DNA from: Halodesulfovibrio spirochaetisodalis
GTDB lineage: Bacteria > Desulfobacterota > Desulfovibrionia > Desulfovibrionales > Desulfovibrionaceae
Assembly: GCF_001672295.1 (NCBI RefSeq)
Contig: NZ_JXMS01000028.1
Coordinates: 1 to 49,634 of the forward strand
Length of the DNA: 49,634 bases
Reading direction: 5' to 3'
Numbering within the stretch: the first letter of the stretch is position 1; every line of letters starts with the position of its first letter. The notes under the pieces were generated by a model. The model was not told the DNA's origin and did no database searches. It worked only from the letters and a program-made list of their open reading frames with translations. The position numbers and the translations under genes are program-made. Below, piece by piece: positions 8,430-15,674 of this stretch.

Positions 8430-9194
8430 CTACTTCATGGCCTGTTTCAGCCACTCTTCCGTGCTCATCTCTTCATCTTCCCCGCCACCTGCTCCGGCAC
8501 CGTGAAAACTGCCGTCTTCGCCGGTAAGTCTGCCAAGCTCTGTGATGGCCTTCATGGCGTGCGTTACGCGCAACCCCTTGGAGGCATCGATACCAAGCGC
8601 CTTTAAGCCGCGCTCAAGCATGGGCAGCGCTTCCTGTGCTTTGTCCCCGTACACTTCCTTCAGCACTGTTTCCGGCTTTTGTGCTTCAAGGTCGGCCTGC
8701 TCTGTAGCTTTGGTGATTTCCGTAACGTTGCTTACGTAGTCTCGGAAAATACCTTCCGCCTGATGCGGCAACAGACCGTGCTTCGCTGCCATTTCCGCAA
8801 ACAAGGTTGCATCACCGGACACGTCCCAGCCTGCAGGCGTTTCTATGCCTTCAAACTGGGTAGGGATTTTGTATTCATCTGCCTTTTCAAACGCTCCGTT
8901 CTGGCGGACAAATTCGAGATACTTTTCCGGTGTAGAGAAATCCGGTGTATCCGCGCCCTGTTCGCCGCCTTGCGCGCCTTCTTGGCTACCGCCTTGCCCT
9001 GAACCTTCATCACCTGCAGCCCCACCGCCTTGCTCTCCAGCGGCACCACCTTCGGCATCTGCTGCGCCTCCAGACTCTCCACCACCGGATTCGCCACCTT
9101 GAGCACCTTCAGCAGCGCCGCCAGCTTCACCACCGCCTGCTCCTTCCTGAGCAAAACCTAAACTCGGTGTCATCGCTCCAAATAATTTCAACAT
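8430..9194 (-). CDS. Scaffolding protein (254 aa)
   Basis: Residues 17-82 are a low-complexity stretch made almost only of Gly, Glu, Ala, Ser and Gln. Then comes a conserved-looking TPEKYLEFVRQNGAFEKADEY-like core (about 87-107, shown here only in part), a helical region and an acidic, Gly-rich C-terminus ending EEWLKQAMK. Very acidic, helix-rich proteins encoded just before the major capsid gene are typical phage scaffolds that guide procapsid assembly and then leave. ATG 9194 has an excellent AAAGGAGATTGAT site. The Gly/Glu repeats are encoded by a GGAGGC-rich DNA stretch that can slip during replication, so length may vary between relatives. Confidence 0.75.
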   Translation of the reverse strand: MLKLFGAMTPSLGFAQEGAGGGEAGGAAEGAQGGESGGGESGGAADAEGGAAGEQGGGAAGDEGSGQGGSQEGAQGGEQGADTPDFSTPEKYLEFVRQNGAFEKADEYKIPTQFEGIETPAGWDVSGDATLFAEMAAKHGLLPHQAEGIFRDYVSNVTEITKATEQADLEAQKPETVLKEVYGDKAQEALPMLERGLKALGIDASKGLRVTHAMKAITELGRLTGEDGSFHGAGAGGGEDEEMSTEEWLKQAMK

Positions 9195-9256
9195 ATCAAT
9201 CTCCTTTCCTGCATAACGTTCCTTGCCTGCGGTTAGCCCATCCCTTGCACGTTAAC

Positions 9257-9312
9257 GGGTCGAGGGGGATTCCCCCTCGCGGATGCAAGGCAGAGCCTGC
9301 CCGCCGGAGGCA
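9257..9312. repeat. GCCTCCGGCGG hairpin repeat, copy 2 (inverted relative to copy 1)
   Basis: On the minus strand the gap reads GCCTCCGGCGGGC, a spacer, GCGAGGGGGAATCCCCCTCG (a near-perfect palindrome at 9261-9279), then GACCC. It shares its start and end motifs with copy 1 at 6342-6403 but has a different hairpin core. It lies between the stop of the Bbp19-like gene and the scaffold gene, in an otherwise tightly packed operon. Confidence 0.65.
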
Positions 9313-9321
9313 TCACAAAAA

Positions 9322-9552
9322 CTACCCTTTCAAAATATCCAAAACCTCACGCACCAAGGCTTTACGCGCCCCGTGGTGAACCATGTCTTCGTGCTTTTTG
9401 CCCATGGCGTATGTTGGTGCATCAAACCGCGCCTGCTGCTGTAAAAACGCAAGCAGGGTTGTACCGTCTTCTGTGTCGAAAACGCGCTTGATTGCCTGCT
9501 TCATCTCGATGGAAACCGGATGCGAATCTTCTTGTTTTTTTCGCTTCATCAT
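9322..9552 (-). CDS. Bbp19-like small phage protein (76 aa)
   Basis: This small basic protein has the outline of the Bbp19 family of BPP-1-like phages: a run resembling 'vF.t.dG..lL..L...c.f..p.y', here VFDTEDGTTLLAFLQQQARF (about 24-43), followed by a Gly-Arg-containing helix (HHGARKALVREVLDIL). The function of the family is not known to me; it is regularly encoded between portal and scaffold. Its ATG overlaps the portal stop by 4 bases (9549-9552), a classic coupling overlap. The gene is followed by the second hairpin repeat before the scaffold gene. Confidence 0.6.
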   Translation of the reverse strand: MMKRKKQEDSHPVSIEMKQAIKRVFDTEDGTTLLAFLQQQARFDAPTYAMGKKHEDMVHHGARKALVREVLDILKG

Positions 9553-11276
9553 TGGGCACCTCCCAGCTGCTCCAATGCCTGTGAAATGTCGTCTGCCTTT
9601 CCTGCCACGCTGCCCATCTTGTCTGCTGTTTCCACCATGCTCTTGTCTGCTTCCAGCTGAGCAGCTTCTTGCGCCTGCTTTGCACGCTGCTGGCGCTCTG
9701 CATCCCGCTGCTGCGTATCTTTGAGATACTTTGCCGGATACCCGAACAGGTCTTGCGTATCCCGAGCAATTTCATCCAGATTAAAGTTGTCGAGCACAGA
9801 CGGATTCGCGTTGATAACAGGGGCTAGGTACTCAAACGCCCGCTGGAAAGTCTGCGCCTCTGATGCCTTTTGTGCCATGGTGATGGGAGAAACATAGGCA
9901 ACCTTCAAGCGGGAGATCACACGCTCTTCAAGCATCTGCTTGAGAATTTTTGGTTGTTCAGGAATATCCCCGCGCCGCTCGAGTATGCCGTTCATGCGTT
10001 CCACAAAAACTGGAAGGAACTCCGTTGCAAGCCGCCCCCACATAGGCAGGAGCAACATCATTTTTTTAGAATCGCGTATGGCTACCTCGTAGGCCGTCAT
10101 GTTCGGCCCACCCACCATTTGCAACTGATCGTTAAAAAAGATGGTGCGTATTTCTTCTGCGCGTTCCTTGGTAAGCACATGCACACCGCTTACGTCAGCT
10201 GTGGAAGGCAGCGGATGTATGCCGCTGCTGCGCTCACCTGTAACGCCGTTTCCATCGTAGTAATTTGTTGCGCCGGAATCTGTATTCACACCGCCCTTGA
10301 ACATGTTGCTGTCAACAGCCAGCGGCGGGTCGCACTGAATCTCTACAGCTGCGTTCTTGGATTCTTCCTGACTGTGCAGCAGGCGGATATGCGGCAACGC
10401 TGTATGCCCAGCACCACGCCCCCACGGGGCAGAGCCGGAGAACTTGGAGAAGCGCGCAAACATAAACGGCTGCTCCCTGTATCCGCCTTCAGAAAGAAGC
10501 TGGTTTGTCTCTTCTTCCCAGAACACAGAGGCATATTTAAATTTACTCGGAATCGTCGCTTCGTCTGACCACTCACCCTGTTTACGAGGGTAAATCGCCT
10601 GCCACACGTACACGGTTTCTTCCAGCTGCTTCTGGTCTATCTTGCGTTGTACCGCATCGGAAAACGTACGCTTCTGCCAAATATCTGAGTACAAACCACA
10701 CTTACGCCTACCCCAGCGCTCCTGCACTTGGCGCACCGTCAGTTCCAGCCGACGGAAAAGCGTATCTACTGTTCCGTACCGATTCTCCGAGATAAAACAC
10801 TCATGCGGAGAAAGGGATGTAAACGGAATCGCAGAATCATCTTCCGGATCATCGATGAACAAGCCCATCTGCCCGAAACAGCCGTAGTCGAGATAGCACT
10901 CGTTCATGGTGGCATCGAAGCCGCTTTCCTCATGCTTGCAGGCATCCATGATGATTTGTGCGATGTTAGAAGCCCACTCGCGCACCTCTTTGGGCAAATC
11001 TTCTGTGCCAGTTCCCACAAGCGCTGTGTGCATCCACGTCTGTGCTGGGTTTGTCAGTAACGAGTGAATGCCAGCAGCAAACTGATGCAACGCATCTTCA
11101 GGAACTGAACTCCACACAAGTTCGCGCTCTTCGTCCCTGTCAGCTGTACTGCCGAAAAAACGGGCTTTCTCCGGCTGCAAAAACTCAGCAAGCTCCTGCC
11201 ATGCAGTTTCCGCTTCTCTGCGGCTCTTTTTCAGCACGGTAAGACGTTGTTGCAGCTCTTTCACAAGATGATGCAT
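9549..11276 (-). CDS. Portal / head-tail connector protein, T7 gp8-like (575 aa)
   Basis: The protein forms the dodecameric ring through which DNA is packaged and ejected. Its length and features fit the head-to-tail connecting family of T7-type phages: an N-terminal helix with SRREAETAWQELAEFLQP, the segment WSSVPEDALHQFAAGIHSLL (about 51-70) with L.NP..TWM following, and in the middle a DPPLAVDSN stretch and MTAYEV..R. (about 392-400). The C-terminal 60 residues are an Ala/Gln/Glu-rich helix typical of the portal barrel. The start at 11276 lies 2 bases after the preceding stop. It is followed with a 4-base overlap by the Bbp19-like gene. Confidence 0.85.
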   Translation of the reverse strand: MHHLVKELQQRLTVLKKSRREAETAWQELAEFLQPEKARFFGSTADRDEERELVWSSVPEDALHQFAAGIHSLLTNPAQTWMHTALVGTGTEDLPKEVREWASNIAQIIMDACKHEESGFDATMNECYLDYGCFGQMGLFIDDPEDDSAIPFTSLSPHECFISENRYGTVDTLFRRLELTVRQVQERWGRRKCGLYSDIWQKRTFSDAVQRKIDQKQLEETVYVWQAIYPRKQGEWSDEATIPSKFKYASVFWEEETNQLLSEGGYREQPFMFARFSKFSGSAPWGRGAGHTALPHIRLLHSQEESKNAAVEIQCDPPLAVDSNMFKGGVNTDSGATNYYDGNGVTGERSSGIHPLPSTADVSGVHVLTKERAEEIRTIFFNDQLQMVGGPNMTAYEVAIRDSKKMMLLLPMWGRLATEFLPVFVERMNGILERRGDIPEQPKILKQMLEERVISRLKVAYVSPITMAQKASEAQTFQRAFEYLAPVINANPSVLDNFNLDEIARDTQDLFGYPAKYLKDTQQRDAERQQRAKQAQEAAQLEADKSMVETADKMGSVAGKADDISQALEQLGGAQ

Positions 11277-11278
11277 AG

Positions 11279-11563
11279 CTACTCACCAAACTTGTTCTTT
11301 TTCTTTGTTTCAGCGGAGCCGGTAAGCTGAGCCGTCTTCAAGCTGTCACTGCTGCCCACACTACCGCCCATCAACGTACCGCTGCGCCCTTTGTTGAACG
11401 AAGACTTCTTGCGCTCTTCTGCTTTCTTTTCTTCAATCGCTCTTTCTTCCTTCTGGCGCTCTGCGCTGTAGCCAGCATCCGCGGCAGACTTTGGTTCTTC
11501 CTTAAAAATTAAACCGCCGGGGTCGACGACTCGTTTCAAAACTTTTTTTGCACCACCGCCCAT
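11279..11563 (-). CDS. Small head-operon protein between terminase and portal (94 aa)
   Basis: This small, very polar protein starts MGGGAKKVLKRVVDP, continues with a Lys/Glu-rich charged helix (about 30-55) and ends in a Gly/Ser/Thr-rich segment with GTLMGGSVG and a KKKNKFGE tail. It has an excellent GGAGGTAGAT ribosome site before ATG 11563 and sits within 3 bases of both neighbours, so it is almost certainly real. Comparable small proteins occur between terminase and portal genes in podoviral clusters, but their role is not known to me. It has no membrane segment and no cysteine. Confidence 0.6.
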   Translation of the reverse strand: MGGGAKKVLKRVVDPGGLIFKEEPKSAADAGYSAERQKEERAIEEKKAEERKKSSFNKGRSGTLMGGSVGSSDSLKTAQLTGSAETKKKNKFGE

Positions 11564-11565
11564 AT

Positions 11566-13083
11566 CTACCTCCGTCTTTTCCTGCCGCGTGTTGTTGTTG
11601 CGTGTGTTGGCGTTTCCCGCTGAACTGGCGGCTTAAACCCGACAGCCGAGTAACGCATGGAGTCCGCACCGTTGGATGCCCAATCGTGCAGCGGCTGACT
11701 TTCAAAGCACCCGCGATCTTCGTTCCACTTTTTGCGGTAGTGCCGCAGTGCTTTAAGCCCCTGCGTACATTTCACCTTGTCAAACCAGCAGGAAGGCAAC
11801 AGCGTGCGCACAGCGTCAATGCCGTCCTGCACAGAGATGGACGGGCAAATCTCAAACTTGATTCCAAGCTCCTTGGCCTTTTCCAAGCGGCTTTTACCGG
11901 TTCCAAGCTCACGTACGCGGATATCGTGCGGCGCGATGTGCACGCCGTAGCGATAGCCAAACTGTTTGGCGAACTTCTCCAAAATCCCTGCGTAGTGCTC
12001 CAAACCTTCGCCGCTGGCCTCGTAGTAATTTATGTATCTGCGCTGTCCTGCAGGAGAGTGCTGGAAGAACCAGATCGGGGTAGTGTCGCTCATGCCCAAG
12101 TCCCACGAGGTATGCACCTGCAACAGCGGGTCAAACGGAACATCGCACACACGCCCCTGCGCTTCTGCCTGCGCCATGTGAGTACCGTAGTAGGCACCTT
12201 CCACGGTCTGCGCGAAAGCCTCTTCCGGCGTGGTCGGGTACTCGCGCTTCATGTCTTCCTTAAGGTTGTTCTCCATCACGGAGTACCAAGCCTTCTGCTC
12301 TGGGGAAAATTTGAAGCCGAGCTTGCCCTCCATCTCAACAAAGTACTTTTCCTGCTCAGGAGTCAGACGCACGGAACCGGCAGGCAGCACATAGTCCGCC
12401 CGCTGATGCCACGGGAAAAAATGGAATTTAAAATCTAGGTTGGTCAGCTCTTCACCAAGGCGGGCTTTGCGCTGCGCCTCATCGCAGGTATCAAAAAACA
12501 GGCCGGAGTCCCCTTCTGCTGTGGACTCAAACACAACGATACCGTCAGTCGGTACGGTAGGCAGCGCACCAGTTTTCACTTCCTTTGCGCGCTGCGGAAA
12601 ACGGGCGGCAATCTTCCCAAGCTCGGACACGTGCAGAAAATGCAACGTGCCCGAACGGAAAGACAGGCCAACAGCAATGGAAGAGTTGTTACACATCAAC
12701 AATTCCTGTGCGTTTTCGGCCTGCGGATGCAACCCCGGAACCGTTAGCAAGGAGGGAGGAAGATTCTTGAACGCGTAGAGAACCTTGTCGCGATAAATCT
12801 TTTTCACATCATCCATGGTCTGCGCGATGATGCCGACACGGGTGTTGGAATTGAACAGGCACAGATCAAGTCCGAACACGCACGAAAAAGTGGTAAAGCC
12901 AAGCTGCCGCGCTTTTAAAATTACGTTGCGCGTGTGCATGTGGCTGATGAAATGTGTCTGTTCCGGATTCAGCGTAAAGCGCACGCTGTCCCCGTTTTTG
13001 TCGATGATCTTGTACAGGTTGTTCAGCCGCCAGAAACGATTAGCCAGCTTCATTTTCATGTCGTCGTAGACTACGCTTGGCAT
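11566..13083 (-). CDS. Terminase large subunit (505 aa)
   Basis: This is the ATPase/nuclease motor that packages phage DNA. The degenerate Walker A typical of terminases, LKARQLGFTTF, is at residues 56-66, and the ATPase Walker B-like region LHFLHVSELGKI is at about 147-158. A DLG segment (TSWDLGMSDTTPIWF, about 327-341) fits the first acidic residue of the C-terminal RNase H-like nuclease. Length is normal for the family. ATG 13083 has a GGAGGAGG site that lies inside the end of the small-terminase gene, with a 13-base overlap, so the two subunits are probably co-translated. Confidence 0.9.
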   Translation of the reverse strand: MPSVVYDDMKMKLANRFWRLNNLYKIIDKNGDSVRFTLNPEQTHFISHMHTRNVILKARQLGFTTFSCVFGLDLCLFNSNTRVGIIAQTMDDVKKIYRDKVLYAFKNLPPSLLTVPGLHPQAENAQELLMCNNSSIAVGLSFRSGTLHFLHVSELGKIAARFPQRAKEVKTGALPTVPTDGIVVFESTAEGDSGLFFDTCDEAQRKARLGEELTNLDFKFHFFPWHQRADYVLPAGSVRLTPEQEKYFVEMEGKLGFKFSPEQKAWYSVMENNLKEDMKREYPTTPEEAFAQTVEGAYYGTHMAQAEAQGRVCDVPFDPLLQVHTSWDLGMSDTTPIWFFQHSPAGQRRYINYYEASGEGLEHYAGILEKFAKQFGYRYGVHIAPHDIRVRELGTGKSRLEKAKELGIKFEICPSISVQDGIDAVRTLLPSCWFDKVKCTQGLKALRHYRKKWNEDRGCFESQPLHDWASNGADSMRYSAVGFKPPVQRETPTHATTTRGRKRRR

Positions 13084-13571
13084 TCTGCCTCCTCCCCGTC
13101 GGGAACAAGGCCACGCTCTGCCGGTGTAAGGGTTCTGGTGTTACCGTCCAGATCAGCGATAAGGTCAGAAAGTTCACCGCTGCCCTGCTGCGCCTGTTCA
13201 CGCTCTGCCCGGTCGAACACGGTTTTGATGGCGTTTATGTTCGGCACAACCATCTTACGGACGCGCTTGGTTTCGCGCATCTCTGTTGTCTTTGTTACTC
13301 TGTTAAGAACTGCCTCTTTCGTCACTTCCGTATAGCTGAACCCCTTTGTCAGCTTCAGCAAAGAGCTACGCGCAGTTTCCAGCGCAAAATCATCATCCCC
13401 GCCAGCGCAAGCCGCATCGAACTCTTCATGCTTCTGCCGCCAATCCCATATGGTGGTCTTGCTTACACCAAACAGACGCGCAAGCTGTGCAAGGGTAAAG
13501 TTACCCATGGCACAAGCCTCACGCGCCTGCTTTGCGTAGCTTTTTCTGTAGGAAGATTTACGGCCCGCCAT
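13071..13571 (-). CDS. Terminase small subunit (166 aa)
   Basis: The first 60 residues are an arginine/lysine-rich arm and a clear helix-turn-helix (LAQLARLFGVSKTTIWDWRQ, about 28-47) of the kind small terminases use to recognise the packaging site. A coiled, charged middle follows, and an acidic C-terminal tail that could contact the large subunit. It is encoded immediately upstream of, and overlaps by 13 bases, the large subunit gene, the canonical arrangement. ATG 13571 directly follows the upstream gene's stop after 2 bases. Confidence 0.85.
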   Translation of the reverse strand: MAGRKSSYRKSYAKQAREACAMGNFTLAQLARLFGVSKTTIWDWRQKHEEFDAACAGGDDDFALETARSSLLKLTKGFSYTEVTKEAVLNRVTKTTEMRETKRVRKMVVPNINAIKTVFDRAEREQAQQGSGELSDLIADLDGNTRTLTPAERGLVPDGEEAECQA

Positions 13572-13573
13572 GG

Positions 13574-13897
13574 CTACTTGCCTGCCTTCATGGAGGTAAG
13601 CAGCTTGTAAATATCGTCGATTCTTCGGTTCTGGTAATCGTCCGCTTTGGTCTGCTGCTCAATGGAACGCTGCACGCTGCGCACGCCCTGTTCAAGCCTG
13701 TTCACAGCGCCCATGTCCGTTTGTATGGCACGGATAGCCTTAGCGTTGGTGTTGGCCTGTGCCTCCACGTCTACGATACGTTCGTAAAACGCAAAGGCAC
13801 AGACTCCAACCATAGCCAAGCTTTTGAGGATAGTAAGAATCGTAGGGATGTTGATTGTCTTATCCAGACAAAAAGAGGAAGGCGGGCACTTCTTCAT
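13574..13897 (-). CDS. Small membrane-anchored coiled-coil protein of the lysis/packaging region (107 aa)
   Basis: The protein has a short N-terminal stretch with two Cys, one transmembrane segment (about residues 17-40, ILTILKSLAMVGVCAFAFY), then a heptad-like Asp/Gln/Arg-rich helix to the end. The shape (one TM plus periplasmic or cytoplasmic coiled coil), next to a holin-like gene and before the terminase, suits an inner-membrane spanin or a structural accessory protein. It has no outer-membrane lipoprotein partner that I can see nested in it, so the spanin idea is only a possibility. It ends 2 bases before the small terminase. Confidence 0.5.
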   Translation of the reverse strand: MKKCPPSSFCLDKTINIPTILTILKSLAMVGVCAFAFYERIVDVEAQANTNAKAIRAIQTDMGAVNRLEQGVRSVQRSIEQQTKADDYQNRRIDDIYKLLTSMKAGK

Positions 13898-13909
13898 ACA
13901 GGCTACCCG

Positions 13910-14434
13910 CTACAACTTTGGTCGCTGTGCTTCGTCTTTACGAAAAGAGCCTAAAGAAGAGCCAAGGTAGTAGTTAACAACTGCACCAAAGGCAGTGCCA
14001 AGGGAGCCAAGCAACAACAAGGCTGGCTCGCTCACCTGCGGAGCAGATACTACTTCGCGCAGCATCCAGAAAAAACCGCAGATAACCACAAGAGAAACAA
14101 TGCCGGTAACCCAAGCGCCACCGTGACCGGCCTTAGCAAGCGCAATCTCACGCGCTCTTGCATCCTGAACATTACGTAACTCAGCATCGAGCTGTGCTTT
14201 CTGCCACCCGATCAACTGCGCCTGCTGCTGTGCCTCAAGCTCTTTCAACTTCAAGAGCGTTTCAGGATTCTGCTTGATAGCCTGCTCAACCGCCTGCGGA
14301 GAATCCTCACACCCAAGGAAAGAGGCAACAAGAGTACCGGCAGCACCGGCAATCGCCCCAACCGGCCCACCTAACGCAGCACCCAAAATCGGTGCACTTT
14401 TGGCTACAACAGCGCCTATGTCTTTCCAGTCCAT
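13910..14434 (-). CDS. Holin-like protein with C-terminal membrane segments (174 aa)
   Basis: I start the gene at ATG 14434 (MDWKDIGAVVAK), which has a GTGGGG ribosome-like stretch; the longer open frame above it is poor protein-like sequence. The product has a Gly/Ala-rich hydrophobic region (about 17-38), a Gln/Leu/Glu-rich helix, and two strong membrane helices (about 103-123 and 138-155). This is the layout of the three-TM holin family found in gene-transfer agents and phages. Holins form the membrane lesion that times lysis. The endolysin is not next to it in this window. It is the first gene of the late leftward cluster. Confidence 0.6.
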   Translation of the reverse strand: MDWKDIGAVVAKSAPILGAALGGPVGAIAGAAGTLVASFLGCEDSPQAVEQAIKQNPETLLKLKELEAQQQAQLIGWQKAQLDAELRNVQDARAREIALAKAGHGGAWVTGIVSLVVICGFFWMLREVVSAPQVSEPALLLLGSLGTAFGAVVNYYLGSSLGSFRKDEAQRPKL

Positions 14435-14581
14435 GCCAACACCCCACATAGTAAAATCGATAAAGATTTTATTCGTGGGGATTGTCCGGTGTTGAGCACC
14501 AAAGAAGCCAGAAAAGACCCAAAAACAACAGTTCCAACCGCCCGACAATCGCACGGACAATCACCCCGAATGATTAGCGGG

Positions 14582-14610
14582 AGTATAACATGGGTTTTTA
14601 AGGTGGTTCA
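14582..14610 (-). promoter_or_regulatory. Candidate late promoter
   Basis: On the minus strand a TATACT -10 box (14582-14587) lies 17 bases from a weak TGAACC -35 box (14605-14610), about 150 bases upstream of the first late gene. Nearby, GGACAATC-like octamers occur three times (14479-14486 on the minus strand, 14542-14549 and 14553-14560 on the plus strand, positions approximate), which may be an activator site. Only the -10 box is a good consensus match, so this is tentative. Confidence 0.3.
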
Positions 14611-14786
14611 GTCAGGGAAGGGTGGGGAAGGTTTGGGGAGGCGGGAGCATAGTTGACATAAGTCTGAAGACACCACCAAACGAAAATAACATCTTTAAAT
14701 AAAAACTATTGGCGTTTACATAAAGGATAAAGAGTTGTAAGCAACAACTTACTTCAAAAAATACTTTATTACATGCTGGGTGGGTT

Positions 14787-15674
14787 ATGACGAAACTAAA
14801 AACTCAACTGGAAAACGCTGCTGAAATTAAAGCAACACTACAGCGCCTCAACATCAGACATACGATTGATGATGTCGATGTAGAATGCTGTGTAGTCTAC
14901 TTACCTTGTAGCAACGGTGTATGTGATACAGCACTTCTTTTCGAGATAATCAAAAATGGTCTTTTAACGAACTTCGCATTGTCATATTCAGAAATACAAA
15001 AGAAGCTTGCATTTGCACCGGATGATGCTGTTGAGGCACTGCTAAATAAATCCATTCGGAAACTAAGCAAAAAAACAGCCCATGGAGAACTAGGTGAGTT
15101 ATTACTGTTTACCATCCTTGATGTATACCTCACTGCGCCTAAGATATTGAGTAAAATTTCGCTTAAAACATCGCCACGCATGCCTGTTTTTGGGGCAGAC
15201 GCAGTTCATGCGCAATATATTGATGGAAATCTAAGGCTTTATCTTGGAGAATCAAAGCTCTACAAAAACTTTAATTCTGCAAAAACAAAGGCATTGAAAT
15301 CAATTCAAACTTCTTTTGATCAATACGGTCAAGATTTTGATCTAATTGAAAGTTACATGGATTTCCCTGAAATGACTCCGCAAGGGCAACACGAACTTAT
15401 CAAGTTGTTAAACCCTTTCACAAGAGACGCTGTTTTTTCTCCAGATATGCTCTATACTCCATGCTTTATCGGCTTTGAAGATCCAAAACTTTTTGCAAAT
15501 AACAATAACTACATCAATCGCTATAAAATTGTTGCTAAATCGCACCTCGATAGTTTTTACAATTCTGCACAAAGAGTAGGTGTATCTCCCCACAAAACAG
15601 CCTTATTAATTCTACCTTTTTCCTCAATTAAAGAACTCGTACTTGGGTTTGTTGACTATATGGAGATTGCTTAA
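14787..15674 (+). CDS. hamA: Hachiman defence protein HamA (DUF1837-type nuclease), 295 aa
   Basis: HamA is the effector of the Hachiman anti-phage system; with the helicase HamB it senses damaged or foreign DNA and degrades DNA. The family core is visible: HGELGELLLF at about 99-108, GADAVHAQY at 136-144, and YLGESKLY at 152-159. Together these give the acidic/lysine set E101 or E104, D138, E155 and K157 of a PD-(D/E)XK-type nuclease. Length is normal for HamA. The stop and the hamB start share one base (TAATG), so the pair is translationally coupled. The region is much more A+T-rich than the late operon beside it, a sign of separate acquisition. A GGGTGGG stretch precedes the ATG. Confidence 0.85.
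   Translation: MTKLKTQLENAAEIKATLQRLNIRHTIDDVDVECCVVYLPCSNGVCDTALLFEIIKNGLLTNFALSYSEIQKKLAFAPDDAVEALLNKSIRKLSKKTAHGELGELLLFTILDVYLTAPKILSKISLKTSPRMPVFGADAVHAQYIDGNLRLYLGESKLYKNFNSAKTKALKSIQTSFDQYGQDFDLIESYMDFPEMTPQGQHELIKLLNPFTRDAVFSPDMLYTPCFIGFEDPKLFANNNNYINRYKIVAKSHLDSFYNSAQRVGVSPHKTALLILPFSSIKELVLGFVDYMEIA

Noticed and set aside
11548-12438. 296-codon plus-strand open frame opposite the large terminase
   Set aside because: It lies fully within the terminase gene, is Arg/His/Leu/Cys-rich as antisense shadows are, and has no family motif.
1-14434. Diversity-generating retroelement, as in BPP-1
   Set aside because: The structural genes resemble BPP-1, but no reverse transcriptase or template/variable repeat is visible in this window. 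The tail-fibre region lies to the left, so absence is not proven.
13574-14434. Complete lysis cassette
   Set aside because: A holin-like and a TM/coiled-coil protein are present, but there is no endolysin or outer-membrane spanin frame here, so only parts can be called.
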